64,000 bases of DNA from positions 1 to 64,000 of the forward strand of contig JANYCZ010000004.1 of the NCBI GenBank assembly GCA_025360015.1. The letters are read 5' to 3'. Shown one piece after another: positions 33,990-47,100 of this stretch. Source of the DNA: Verrucomicrobiota bacterium (lineage in GTDB: Bacteria; Verrucomicrobiota; Verrucomicrobiia; Verrucomicrobiales; Verrucomicrobiaceae). The notes under the pieces were generated by a model, which saw only the letters and a program-made list of their open reading frames with translations, made no database searches and was not told the DNA's origin. Numbering within the stretch: the stretch's first letter is position 1; the number at the start of each line of letters is the position of its first letter. Both the position numbers and the translations under genes were made by a program.

Positions 33990-34745
33990 ATGAAAACACT
34001 TTTTGCCCTCCTCTTTACCACGCTCACCGCAGCTGCCGACCCTGCCACTGATCTTGCAGCTCGGCTCAACTCCTTGCAGCAAGATGGCACATCATTCATC
34101 CGCGTGAAGATGGAAATCCAGCAGACCACGCTGCAAGTGCAGATCAAACAACGTCGCATTCCAGGAGCCACTGAGGTGGTGTATCAAATCCTCTGGCCCA
34201 AGGAACGTGCCGGAGAAGCTGTGCTGCTGCGCAAGACAGCGAACCAAGCTGCATCCGGTGCCCTTTTCATGCCTCCCGGCACGGTGACCAAGCTGGACTC
34301 CAGCCGCATGAAGGAGCCGCTGTTTGGCAGCGCCCTGTGCTATGCCGATATCCTGGAAAACTTCTTCGCCTGGGAGCACCATGCCATTGTAGGCACTGAA
34401 ATGCTCGATCGTGCAAGCTGCCAGATCCTGGAATCCAAGCCCGGCAAAGGCGACCGCTCCATATATGCCTCCGTGCGCACCTGGGTGGACACGCGACGTC
34501 TGGTGCCGCTCCGGGTGGAAAAATACTTCGCCTCCGGCAAGCTGGCGCGCCGCATCGAAACCACCCGCGTGGTGACCAATGACGGCCATGCTACCCCAGC
34601 CAACCTGACGGTGCACGATGCGGCAAGAAACTCCTCCACCGATATTGACGGCTCCAACATCAAACGCGGGGTGGTCTTTGATGATGCCACCTTCACCGCA
34701 GAAGGTCTCAGGCAGACCGCCGCGCCACGCGCCAAAGCCGACTAG
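33990..34745 (+). CDS. Periplasmic outer-membrane lipoprotein-sorting (LolA-like) protein
   Basis: A 251-residue exported protein: signal peptide MKTLFALLFTTLTAAA, then a beta-rich body with IRVKMEIQQTTLQVQIKQRR, VVYQILWPKERAGEAVLLRK, ALFMPPGTVTKL and ADILENFFAWEHHAIVG. A later stretch reads TWVDTRRLVPLRVEKYFASGKLARRIE, which is the pattern of the LolA/LolB-fold outer membrane lipoprotein-sorting proteins encoded beside ABC or RND exporters. It should shuttle a hydrophobic cargo across the periplasm. It begins 20 bases after the permease stop, and is the last clear member of the operon. No lipidation Cys is present, so it is likely soluble. Confidence 0.85.
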   Translation: MKTLFALLFTTLTAAADPATDLAARLNSLQQDGTSFIRVKMEIQQTTLQVQIKQRRIPGATEVVYQILWPKERAGEAVLLRKTANQAASGALFMPPGTVTKLDSSRMKEPLFGSALCYADILENFFAWEHHAIVGTEMLDRASCQILESKPGKGDRSIYASVRTWVDTRRLVPLRVEKYFASGKLARRIETTRVVTNDGHATPANLTVHDAARNSSTDIDGSNIKRGVVFDDATFTAEGLRQTAAPRAKAD

Positions 34746-34786
34746 CGCCCCCCGTGGTCTGCGAACCCCGCCTTTCCGCCATTCCC

Positions 34787-35098
34787 ATGCCGCATGTGAT
34801 CCAACTGCTGCTGCCGCTCTACACTTCTGAGCAACCAACAGTCCCCGCGAACGATCTGCATGCCATGGTCAAAGCGGAGCTGACCCGGCACTTCGGCCGC
34901 TGCAATGCGCATACCCGCTCCCCCGCCGGCGGCCGCTGGCTGGAGGGCCCGCTGGGGATGGGGGACGAAATCGTCATCTACGAAGTCATGTCCCATCTGG
35001 TGGATGCGCAGTGGTGGGACTGGTACTGCAGGGCGCTTGAAGCCCGTTTTCACCAGCGGGAAGTTCACATACGCGCTCTGTCGCCGATCAATTGGTGA
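34787..35098 (+). CDS. Conserved hypothetical small protein
   Basis: About 103 residues from the ATG at 34787 (an earlier in-frame ATG at 34754 adds a non-typical leader). MPHVIQLLLPLYTSE, ELTRHFGRCNAHTRSPAGG, EVMSHLVDAQWWDWYCRALEA and FHQREVHIRALSPINW look like a real soluble alpha/beta fold. I recall similar short proteins with a WW-Y-LE-RF-Q pattern of unknown function. No signal peptide. It lies 41 bases after the LolA-like gene on the same strand, so it may be an accidental passenger or last gene of the operon. Confidence 0.6.
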   Translation: MPHVIQLLLPLYTSEQPTVPANDLHAMVKAELTRHFGRCNAHTRSPAGGRWLEGPLGMGDEIVIYEVMSHLVDAQWWDWYCRALEARFHQREVHIRALSPINW

Positions 35099-35141
35099 TA
35101 AATGGGGGCTCCCTGACAAATCAGGCGGCCATCCCCACTTC

Positions 35142-38100
35142 TTATCGGCGACGTCGGCGGATCATTAGGCCGAAGAGGCCCAGCAGCAGCAGCAGCGCGC
35201 GGGAGGGCTCAGGAACGACGACCAGGATGCCGTAGTTGTTGAAGAGGCTGGAGTCCCAGCCGAGGCCTCCTGGCAGCGATCCCAGCATCAGGTTGTCCGT
35301 CACGCTGAAGCTGCCGCTTCCCATGCTGGAAAGGGCGGTGCCGTCCTTGCCTGCAAAGGTGCTCCAGTCGATCAGATTAAAGATGCTGCCAATTCCCAGT
35401 CCGGTGGCACTGTTGGAGGAAACCGTCACCCGCGTGTCGGTGCCTGCCGAGGTTCCCAGATTGAGGGTGCCCGCGGCGGTGATGAAGTCATGGCTGCCTG
35501 CATGCCCCGTGTTCCAGTTGGTGTCGGCAATTGTGCCGGTGCCGCCATTGAGGCTGGCGACATATTGGGCAGCAGTGCCACCATTGGTCTGGAACCAGGC
35601 CGCGAAACCACTGTCCACGGAATCAGCCGTGGTGACGCCGAGCTGGATCTGTCCATTGTTGGCAACGATCAGCGAGGTCGAGGGCGCGCTGAAGGTCATC
35701 GTCTGATTGCTCGTGGCCGGCGTGGTGTCTCCTGGAGCGAGGAAGCCTCCGCTGGCGATGGTGGTGACACCGCTGAGGGTGCCGCTGCCGGAAAGGGTGG
35801 CAGTGCTGTTAATGGTGACCGGGCCGGTGGAGATGCTGCCCACGCCAGCGACACCGACCTGAAGCACGCCACCGTTCACCACAGTGGCACCCGTATAGGT
35901 GTTGGCCCCTGAGAGGGTGAGGGTGCCTGCGTCATTTTTGGTCAAGGTGCCAGTCGTGGTGGCGATGGGGTCTGCCACGGTGACATTGCCCGCACCCGCG
36001 AAGGTCACGTTCTGGGCCGCACCCGCGATGGAGTTGCCACTGGCCACATCGAGAGTCAACGTGCCCTGATCCGACTGGATGGTGGCGGAGCCGCCGGTGA
36101 TGGTGACGGTGCCAGCAAGGCTGTTGCTGTCGCTCAGGTTGCGCAGGGCACCATTGCTGGCGCTGCCAGTTCCGGTGATGGAGACGGCTTCCGCTCCGAC
36201 GCTGATGTTATTCTGCAATTCCAGGGAGGCATTGTTGGAGACCACTGTGCCAGCGACGGTGCTGCCGAGGCCAGTGTTGCTGCGCACACTGACGATGCCG
36301 GCAGTCACGTTAGTCTGCCCCAGATAGCTGTTGGTACCGTCTAGCACCAGGGTGCCAGTCGTGGTTTTGTTCAAAGCGGCGCCATTGTTGATTGCTGCCA
36401 CGTTTTTAAGCGTACCACTGGCGAAAATGAGGGTGTCGATGTTGTTGGCTGTAGCGGAACCACCGATCCTGAAGCCACCCATGTCGAGTGTGGCACCATT
36501 GAGGTTGAGAGTGCCACTGTGGGCTGCTGTTCCACTGGCGGTTTGTGTGATGTCACCACCGAGAGTCGTCACGCCACCCGTCAGGTTCAGGGTGCTGGTA
36601 TCTCCCGCGCCTGCGGTGCTTGAGCTTTGATTCAGCAGTGAGAGGCCGCCGGTGCCCACATTGAAGACACCACCGCCGATGTTGACCGTCGTGGTCTGCG
36701 TGGCAGCAGCAGCGCCTCCGCTGTGGGCACCCAGGGTCACGGTCGTTGCACTCAGCGTTCCGGTGTCGAACGAGAACGTGTTGGACATGGGAGCTAAGCG
36801 CGCCTGGTTGCCGATGTTCAGCGCCGCCAGGCTGATGTCCACGGTGTGGCCGGTCACGTCGAAGACATTGGTCGCACCACCTGTGGTGCCCGTGGTGATG
36901 GTGGCACCGCCGGTGCCGATGTTCATCACTGCGACGTTGGTGGCACCGCTGCTGGAGCGGATGGTCAGCGTGCCGGTGCCGGTGTTGAAGTTCACCAAGG
37001 AACCGCCACGACTGCCGGTGCCAAAGTTGAAGGTGTCAGCATTGAGGGTGTTGGCGGTGCTGCCGAGCTTGAGGCTCATGATCGAGTCACGTCCCTGATC
37101 TCCCAGGGCGATGATCGCGGCAGTCACGGAGGAGGTCTGCGCCAGGAGGAGGCTGTCTGGCGAAGTACCTGTGGGAATCGTGTTGGTGCCGTTCACATCT
37201 CCCACGCGCAGGGTGCCCGTGCCGAGCGCCAGAGTCATGGAGGCGAGTCCCGAGAAATCCGCCGTGGCCGTGGGATACACGCTATTGCCACCGCCGGTGT
37301 TGCCGCCCACTTGGAAGGTTGCGGCTGCACCAGAAACGTTGAAGGCCCCTGCCCCGGCCACCTGGAGGTTCGTGACATAGCTGCCGTTTGTCGTCGTGTT
37401 GAAGCCCACCGTGACATTGCCGTTGACGTTCAGGGTCTTGCCGATGGCGATGTTGATGACGTTGTTCGACACCGAACTGGTCTGCACCACCAGGCTGCCG
37501 ACGGTGGCGTTGCCATTGACGTTCAGATTGCCGGTGCTGGTGGCACCTGCACCATTGCCTAGGTTCAATGCGCCGGTGGTGTTGACGAGATTGTCCGTGG
37601 TGCCGGTGGCCAAGGTGCCTCCACTGCTGACGGTGATAGCGCCCGCACCCGTGATGCCGTTGCCTGTACCGAGAGTGTAGGTGTCGGTGCGGTTAAACAG
37701 CAGGGTGGCGTTGGTTGTGATGGTCACCGCGCCTGAGCCCAGGGTGCCGGTGATGCCTGCATTGCCAATCTGAAGGACGCCCTGAGTCAGGGTGGTCGCT
37801 CCGCTGTAGGTGTTGGTGTTGGTGAGGGCTTGGACGCTCGTGGTGGCGTTGGCACCATTCAGCGTGAGCGCCGTGGTTCCCGTGCCTGTGCCAAAGTTGT
37901 CCGCGATGACACCGTTGAAGATGTTGGTGGTGGCGGCCACAGGCGAGAGGGTAAGAGTGTTGGCCGTGCTGACGCTGTTGGCCACAATCTGGCTGGACTG
38001 CACCGCCGCCGGATCGGTGGTAAGACCGCTCACGGTGCCATTGAAGCCGAAGAGATCAAGGAGGCCGATGGTTCCAGCACCACCAAGGGTGACGACACTG

Positions 38101-41100
38101 GTGCTCGCACCCGCATTGGTGGCTCCGATTTGCAGCGTGCCGTTCTGCACGAGGGTCGCGCCGGTGTAGGTGTTGACACTCGCCAGACCCGTCAGAACCA
38201 GTGTGTGACCACCAAGCATGGTGATGCCTATCTTTTTGGCGGCGCCGTTGGTGATTGCGCCGCCGAAGGTAGAGGTGAGATTGCTGTTTAGCGTCAGCAC
38301 AGCGTCATTGGTGGTGGCGTTGTTGGTGATGGTCTGGCTGGCGGCCGTGCCGGAGGTGGCGATGCCTTTGACCGTCTGATTGAAACCGAACAACTGCAGC
38401 GAACCGCTGAGGCCGGGGCTGCCGATGGTGACAATGGAATTGGGCGAGAGAACATTCGCAGCGCCAGCACGCAGGGTGCCCTGCTGGATGTTCGTGCCGC
38501 CGCTGAAGGTGTTGCCCGTGCTGCTGAGCACGACGATGGCCTTGCCCGTGAAGTTCAGGGAGCCGGTGCCGGTGATGTTGCCACCGAAGGAGGCGCTGGA
38601 GGTGACCAGAGGTCCGCGATTGATGATGAGCGTGCCGTTGTCAAGCACGTCCCCCGTGATGGAGCCGGCGGTGCCGTTCGTGCCGAGCTGCAGGGTGGCT
38701 CCGCTGTCGATGGTGGTGCCACCGCTGTAACTGTTGCCGTTGCTCAGGATCAGAGAGCCGGAGATCACATGCAGGCTGCCGCCGCCGCTGGCGACGTTGG
38801 CATACGTCAGCGGCGTGCCGTTGAGCTTGAAGGCCAGGGTGCCGTTGTCAGTCACGTCGCTGGCGAACGCCCCATTGGTGACGCCGTCACCGATCTGGAG
38901 TGTTGCGCCGCTGCTGACGGTGTCCGCACCGGTGTTGGCGAAGGAACCGGTGAGCACCAGCGTGCCGGCGGTGATTTTGAGCGCGCCGGAGCCGGTCACG
39001 CTGCTAGTATAGCTCTGCGCCGTGCCGTTGTTGTTAAAGGCCAGGGTGCCGTTGTCGGTGATGCTGCCGACCGTGCCGTTGGTCGTGCCATTGCCGACTT
39101 GAAGGGTGGCCCCGCTGTTCACGGTGTTGGTGCCGTTGTTGCTCAGCGCTCCTGTCAGCACCAAGGTGCCGCTTTGAATCGTTACCGTGCCCGCCCCTGT
39201 GACGCTGCCGCTCAAGGTGACGCTGTCAGAGCGGTTGAACACCAGGCTGCCGGCATCTGCCACGCTGCCTGCGCCGAGCGTGCCGCTCGTGCCGCCGCTG
39301 CCCACCTGAAGGGTGCTGCCCGCGCCGATGTTGGTGGCGCCTGTGAACGAGTTTGTGCCAGTGAGGATGAGCGTGGCGGTGCCGCCGGTGGTGAGGCCCA
39401 GCTTGCCGGTGGTGCTGCCATCGCCATCTCTCAGGGTGCCGGCAAAGGTGCTGCTGCCGGAACCCGAGACGGTCACGGTGCTGTTCGAGGTGTTGCCACC
39501 ATTTTCCACGATGGCGGTTGCATCCGGGGAGGCCAGCCCGCCCAGCGTCACGCTGTTGTTGTTGAGCTGTAGCCTGGCGTTGCTGGAAGCACCGAAGGTC
39601 AAAAGGTTGGTGGTGGCACCCAGGGCCAGTGCATTGCCCACGACAATCGTGCCGCCATTGAGGTTCACCCCGCCGGTGAAGCTGTTGGCGTTGTTGATGA
39701 TGAGCTTGCCATTGCCCTTTTTCACGAGGCTCGTGCTGCCGGTGATGCCGTTGCTGCCCTGAAGTGTGTACACGGCGGTGGAGGCAAAGACGCCACTGGT
39801 GGTGTTGTTGAACGTGACCGCAGAAGGGTTCACGTCTCCATTGGAGATGTCCACCACGACGGTCGTCGGAGACGCGGTGTTGGCTGCGGCATTGATGACG
39901 TCGTCAAACAGCACCTGGTCTCCCGCGATGAAGCTGGTGGGGCCGCCACCGGTAATGAGGGTCCAGTTGGTCAGCGAAGGTGCCGCTGGCATCCAGGCGG
40001 TGCTCACCGCAGCGCCGGTGGTGTCATAGCCGCTCCAGCGCGGGGAGTCCCCGATGATGTGCAGCTCGATCTGCTTGAGCGTGGTGTCATTGAAAAGCGT
40101 GGCGCTCTGCCGTGAGCTGAGCCCGGGAATGCTTCCCGAGTTGAGGCTGAAGTCAGCAGCCGATCCGCTAAAGCTGCTGTAGCCGATGAGTTTGTAGAAG
40201 GTATCGTTGGCCCAGGCCGCAGAACCCGCGCCGACATTGAGCGTCACGGAAGGAGCAGCGCCGCTGAGCACAAGCGCACCTGCATTGATCACTGTGGCAA
40301 GCGCACCGTCCTGAATGTTGTGCAGGTTGATGGTGCCCACGTCGCTAAAAGTGAGGCCCGTGAGGGTGAGCGCGCCGGTGCCCGTGCCGCTCATGCCAGG
40401 ATTGAGGATGCCACCGGAGCCGACGGTCACCGCGCCGGCACTGCCGCTGCCGCCGAAGCTCATGCCCGCAGCCACGGTCACCGCGCTGCTGGCGGAGAGG
40501 GAGCCGTTCACATACAGCGCGCCATTGCTCACGGTGGTGGCACCGGTGTACGTGTCGGCACCACCGAGGACGAGTGCGCCGATTCCGGTCTTGGTCAGCG
40601 CCAGCGTACCCGTGCCGCCATTGTTGTTGTTTTTAATGAGGCCGTTAAACGTGCTGGTTTGGTCGTTGTTGCCCACCGTGAGGGTCACGTTCGCTCCGCT
40701 CACATTGTTCACCACCTGGCCGAGGACGGCGTTGGTGCTGCTGCCGGTCAGGCCGTTGATCGATGTGTTGAAGCCGTTGAGATCCAGGGTGCCTGCGCTG
40801 GAGGCACCGCTGTCGAGGATGACGTTGCCCTTGCCCGCACCGCTCGGCAGCGCTGACGCCACGCCGGGCTTCAGGGTGCCGCTGGCGATGACCGTATCGC
40901 CCGTATAGGTGTTCACGGAGGTGAGCAGCAGCACGCCGCCACCGGTTTCGGTGAAGCCAAAATTCCCCGTAATCGGCGTGTTGAAGGTGACTAGGCGTGA
41001 AATGCCAGCGGCATCGTCTGTATTCAAGACGGCGCCGGCGGCAGTGAGAGTGACGTTGACCCCCGTGCCGATGGTCATGGAAGAGTCATACGGCGCCAGT

Positions 41101-44100
41101 GTGCCGGTGCCCCAGTTGAAGTTTGCTGTGCCACCCGTCGTGGTGGTGAAGGTGGCACCATCGGAGAAGGTGCCTGCCGCCACGTTCGGACCGCTGGTGT
41201 AGCCATTTCCCTGGCCGGTGGTGATGCCGTTGGCACGCAGGGTGCCGCCATTGAAGTTGTAGGTGCCCTGTGTCGTGGCCGGTGTTCCCGCATTCGTTGT
41301 CTGGTTGAAGGCGAGGACGAGATCAATGGTGTTGCCGCCTTTCAGGAAGTTGGCGTCGGAGATGTTGGAGCCAGTGCCAATGTTCACCGTGCCGCCGTTC
41401 TGGGTGAAGGTGCCCTGCGCGTAGTCCTGTAGGCCGAGCACGAGGCCTTGGTAGAAGTTGGCAGTGGATGTGCCGCTTAGGGTGTAGCTGCCGATGGCGC
41501 CATTGCGCCCCCCAATGATGGTGTCTCCATTGACGCTGATGCTGCCCGCCGTCTGCGTGTAGGTGGCTGTGGCTCCATAAGAGGCGTCTTCCCCGAGGAA
41601 CAGGGCGATGCTCCCCGGGCGGTTGATCGTGATGGTGCCGCCGCTCTGGGTGCCTACGAAATTGCCGAACCCGCCAAATGCTACGAAGTTCCCCGCGCCG
41701 GTGGTGCCACCCACTGCGAAAGTGCCGCCGCTCAGATTGAAGGACGCCGAGCCTGCTGAGAGACCGCCAGTGGCGGTCACGCTGGCCGTGGTGTTAGTAG
41801 CGAACTGGACGTTGGCCCCGGCAGCGGTGAAGCTGCTGGTGGGAGAGGACTGGATGTAGCTGCCATAGGCGCTGGCATTGCCGCCCACATTGAAGACACC
41901 TGCCGTCATGCTGATGACGCCATTGTTGGTGAACACCACCGAATCGGTACCCGTGCGGCCCACGTCAATGGTGCCTTTGGAGTTGAAGTTGATGGCACCG
42001 TTGTTCACGATGTTTCTGGAGGTGCCGGGGACGCCGCCTTCAAAGTAAATGCTGTCGGTGTTGGTGTTACTGGCGAAGGTGATGGCTCCTGTGGCGCCAA
42101 TGGTCAATCCGCCAGTGCCGGTGCCGGCAAAGACGAGGCCCACGCTAGCGGCCCCGCTGTTGTCCACGACGGTCGTGTTCAGCAGGAGATTCCCGCTGCC
42201 CTGTATCTGGAAGTAGTTGTTGGCCGTGGTGGAACCGACCGATCCCGCGCCGCTCAGCGTCACATCATTGGAGCCCACGAGCATGAAGGCATTCGTGTTG
42301 AGCTGTACGCCGCTGTTCACCGCGAGGGAGACGGCAGCGCCGGTGGCGTCAAGTTTCAAGCTGTTGAGCGCCTCGGTGGCAGTCACCGTCTGCGAGCCCG
42401 TCAGAATGTAGTTCACTGTGGCGGTGGAGCCCGTGGCTGGCAGAGCGGTGTAGGTGCCGCCGTTGGTGACGTAATTCAGAATGGTGGTGCCATTGACGAC
42501 GGCCCAGTCATTGCCCGCCGTGGCAAAACCATTGTAGATGGCGGAAGGAGCCATGATGCCATTGTTGTTCACCACGGCTCCGCCTGCGGTGGCCGAGTAG
42601 GTGACGTTTGTGGCAGGCAGGAAATCAATGGTGCCCAGGAAAGGCGCGGTCGTGGTGAGAGGAGCCACCGCAGGGGATGCATAGGTACCCAGAGTGAGCG
42701 TCAGGCCCGTGCCGCCATTGGCGCTGGCAATGATGCGGTCGATGCCTTCTTTTTGAGTGAAGGTGGCAAAGGTCTGGGCGGTGGCACTGGTCGCTTTACC
42801 GATGATCTGGAAGATGCTGCCCTGGATGTTGAGAATGGCCGTGTTGACGAGCATGTTCGTGGCCGTGGTCATGTTCGTGAAGTCCAGCACGGTGGTGCCG
42901 CCTTGAAGCGCCAGCGTTTTCGCGGTGAGGCCGATGGCCACCGTGGGCCTGAAGGTGAGGGTGCCAGTGCCGTCATGATTCACGTCCGAATCACCCGTGC
43001 GCCCGGTGACGATAATGTTCCCCGCCACGGTGCCAGGAGTTGCTGTCACTCCGCCATAAACGGAAGCCACTGTACTGCTTGTCACGTTGGTGAGTGTGAG
43101 CGTTCCAGCATCCGAGTTGATGCGGTAGAATCCTAGGCTGCTGAGGGCTCCGGTAGCCGTGTTGCTGCCGCCGATGTTGCGCAGGGTGCCAGTGTTCTGT
43201 CCCATGAAGCCCATGCTGTTGCCGCCAGATGCACCGAGGACCATATTATTGGCAACGGTGATGCCTGTGGCGCTGTTCAGTTCGATGGCACCACCCGTGA
43301 TTGCGGTGGTGATGGTGTTGGCGGCCAGCGTGCCGAAGGCGGCGCTGCTGGTGAGCTGGACGGTACCCTGGTTCACATTGAGGACACCGGTCATGGCGCT
43401 GGTGCCACCCAAAATGAGCTTGCCCTGACCAAATTTGCTGAGGGTCTGTGCGGTGGTGCTGAAGAAGCTGATCGCGCTGTTGACGGTCAGGGTGTCGGTG
43501 AGGCTGTCCACGCGGATGACGGAGTCTGTGGTGGAGGCCACGCCTAGCTGGAGGGTGCCGCCGCTGATGGTGCTGCTGCCGCCGCCTGTCTTGAGAATGC
43601 CCGCCGTGCCAAGCGTCAGCGTGGTGCCGCCGGTCTGGGTGAGGTTCGTGGCTGCGGAACCCAGGGTCAGGGTGCCAATGGTGGCCGTGCCCTGCGCGGT
43701 GATGCTGCCGCCACTGGCGATGTTTGAGTAGTTCGTGGCTGCTCCCACATTGGTGAATGAGGCCGTCGAGCTGTTGACCAGATTGACGCCTGTGTCGGTG
43801 CTGTAATTGATCGGGCGCAGGAAATTGCCCGCGTCACGGATGACGAAGCTGCTGCCATTCCAGAAAGTGCCGGCCTGGCTGGCCGTGGTAAGTCCAGCAA
43901 GGATGTCCATCCGGTTGGTCGCGCTCGGCGTGGTGTTCACACCGGTGAGACCCAGCAGGAGCTCGCTGCCTGCGGTGCGGGCATAGCTGGCAAAGGTGAG
44001 CGCCAGGCTGTTTCCCGTGGTGTTGTTGAGCCCGATGTAGGGTGAAATGCCGGAACCTGTGGCCAGCGCCCCGAACGCCTGGCTTAGTGTGGAAGCGGCC

Positions 44101-47100
44101 TGGCTGTTGTCCAAAATCAGGGCTTCGTAAAACAGCGGAGCGGCAGACCCCACGGCCGCTGCCGCCGTGAAGCTGACTGGGGTGGTCGAAACAAACTGGT
44201 TGGACAGGGCGGTCGCCGTGATGGGGAGCAGCTTCGTCGTGCCAGCGGCTGTGGCATTCAGACCGCCAGCGAAGGTGTTGGCTGTACCGCTCAAAATAAC
44301 TAAACCGCTGGAGCGCGACACACTGGTGGCACCAGATCCGCCCTGCAAGATGCTGGCATTGATGCTCAGGGTGCCCGAACCACTGCCTGAGAGGGTGAGC
44401 GTCGTGGCCGCAGCATTGGTCATGGTGATGTTTTGGGAGATGATGTTGTCTCCGCCTTTGGTGCTATCTGCGATCGTTCCACCGACACCGGTGAAGATGA
44501 TGGAGCGGTCAATGTTGGCTGTGCGGAGCTGGATGTTCGCATTGGCCCCCTGAAGCGTCAGGGTCTGGCTGGCACCACCGCCCAGCGTCATGTTTTCCAC
44601 CACAATGTTGCCCGCGGTAATGACAATGGCCGGAGTGTTGTCGAAGGTCTCGTTCACGATCCAGAGGTAGTTTCCAGAAACGGTGGTGACGGTCAGGGTA
44701 TTGCCGCCGCCCTGGACGAAGCCGTTGACAAGGGACATCTGCTTGCCGCCTGTGGATGCGATGGTGGCATTGCTGCCGAGGATCAGGGACTTGAGCGTGG
44801 GACTGACGGTGTCGGTCTCATTGGTGGCGGCACCGCTGTAGGTGATCGCCCCTGTGCCGCCGATGCCGTTGCCGTTGATAGTGATGATGTCGAGCGTGGA
44901 CCTGTTGTCCTGGATGTCCAGCACACCGCCGCTCTGGACGACGGTACCGTTGGCGATGGTACCCGAGGCACCGAGGGAGGTGGTGCCATTGAGCGAGAGC
45001 TTGGCCCCGGACTGGATGATCGTCTGACCAAGGTAAGTGTTGGTGCCGGTCAGAATGAGGCCGCTGCCAATGGTAGTGGGAGTGAGCAGGGTGAGACCGC
45101 CGCCACCGCTGATGACGCCGCCGACCGTCAGTGTCGTCGAAGCAGCATTTGTGAGGCTGATCTGGCCGATGCCGCCTTCCCCAAGGGTGATGGCCTGGGT
45201 CCAGGTGGTCGCCGTGGCGCCCGTGTAGTTCAGTATGCCTGTCTTGGCATTGCCACCCAAGGTGACGGCACCTTTGCCGAGCGGCTGGGCCGTGCCGGTG
45301 GCAGCCACGGAACCGAAGCTGACTGTGCCTTCATTGACGCGCAGGATGCCGGTGAATGTATTGGCAGCCCCGAGGACGAGGGTGTCCGTGCCCGCCTTCG
45401 TCACGGTGCTGAAGTTCCCCCCGATCACCGCATTGATGGTCAGGGCATTGGCCGTGCCACTGCTGTGATTGGTGATGATGTCCAGATCCGTGGTGGCTGT
45501 GGTAGAAGTCAGGCTGGTCGCTGCGCTGCCGCTGATGGTGGCGGCACCGTTGGCACCGTCAAACAGAAGGCCTGCGGGGCCAGTGGTGGCGGTGGTCGTG
45601 AAGGTCAGCGCATTGGCTCCCAGAGCCAGGGTGTAGGCGGTGGCTCCCACACCAGGTGCCAGTTTGAGGCTGTTCAGCACCACCGCACCCGTCAGGGTCA
45701 CGCCAGCCACCGAAGTGTCATTATAGTTCACCGTGGAAGTGCCGCCGGTGACCGGCAGCTGGGTGTAGGCGCTGTAGGCACCCAGGACACCGCCCGTGCT
45801 CACCGCCCAGTCCACTCCGTTCCAGGTGGCGAAACCCGACACAGTGGTCAAACCGGAGCTTTTGTAGGTCACGTTGGTCGCGCTGGTGAAGTTCACCGTG
45901 GCATTGCTGGCACCCCGTGTAATCAGCCCGAGGTCAATGGTCAGACCCGCGCCGCCATTTGCGTTTCCGAGCACTTCCGAAGCACCGCCAAAGATCGTGG
46001 TGCCCGCGTTGGTCAGGGTGCCGGCAAACTGCTGACTGCTGGTGAGTGTGGGGCTGGAGGATCCGATGATCGTGAGATTACCTGCCAGATTCAAGCCAAG
46101 GGCGCTGCGCACGATGTTGTTCGGATTCGACAGGCCGCTCATGTCGAGGACCAGCGTCCCGCCGAGGACGGCCAGGCCGCCGGAGAAGTCCTGCGCGGTG
46201 TTGATGGTCTCGGTGCCTGCACCGCGCTTTTGTAGCACGAGGGTGCTGCCGTTGGTACCGTCAGCAATGACGCCGCTCCAGGTGGCGTTCGCCGATACGC
46301 CGGTGGCCATGTTGGTGTTGTTGAGATTGCCGATGGTCAGCGTCTTGACCGCTGTGCCAGTATTGGTGATCACACCCGAGCCGGTCAGTGAATCCACGGT
46401 CAGATCAAAGCCGTTCAGGTCCACGGCGGCTCCGGAGGCCACATTGAGGAATCCGGTGCCGAGCGCCCCTTGCGCGGTGCCGACGGCGACCTGCGGCGGA
46501 GCGGAGGCCGCGCCGATCGCGAGCACACCGCCCTGTACATCTAACCCGCCGGTGTTGGCCAGGATGCCCACGGTCAGCCTTCCGGCACCCTGCTTGACCA
46601 GCTCCAGGCTAGCATACTGCGCGGCGGCCGCGTCACGAAGGGTGGAACTCGCGCCGAGATTGAAATCGTTGCTGTTGTTGATGGTCAGCACGGAGGAGGC
46701 ATCCCCTGAGGCGAGTCCATTCTGGATGACCGGGCTGCCCGAAAGGGTCTGGATGCCCGCCAGGGTCTGACTGGAGCCGTTGAGGCTCAGTGTGCTGGAA
46801 CCGTTGAAGGTCACAATGGCGCTGCTGGCGATCTGGTTGTTCCCGGCCTGCCCTGTGCCAGGGGAAGTGCTCGCAGTGATGCTGTAGTTGTTATACAGTC
46901 CGAGCTGGACGGTTAGGTTGTTTCCTGGATCGCCGATGGTCACGTTGCCTGGCACTGCCGCGACACCCCCGGACTTGTTCAAATAGACCGTCCCGCTGCC
47001 GAGCAGGTTGGTGTTTCCCGTGTAGGTATTGGCGGTGCTGCCACTGATGATGAGCACGCCAGCGCCGACCTTGGTGAAATCACCCGCCCCGGTCATCTTG

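Noticed and set aside
35101..35141. Bidirectional terminator between the small gene at 34787 and the giant gene
   Set aside because: A small CCTGA/TCAGG stem and a partial GGGG/CCCC pairing exist, but there is no T-run on either side, so the evidence is too weak to list.
35142..35260. Autotransporter beta-barrel at the C-terminus of the giant protein
   Set aside because: The C-terminus is a PEP-CTERM signal (VPEPS, hydrophobic stretch, RRRRR); no barrel strands or terminal aromatic residue.
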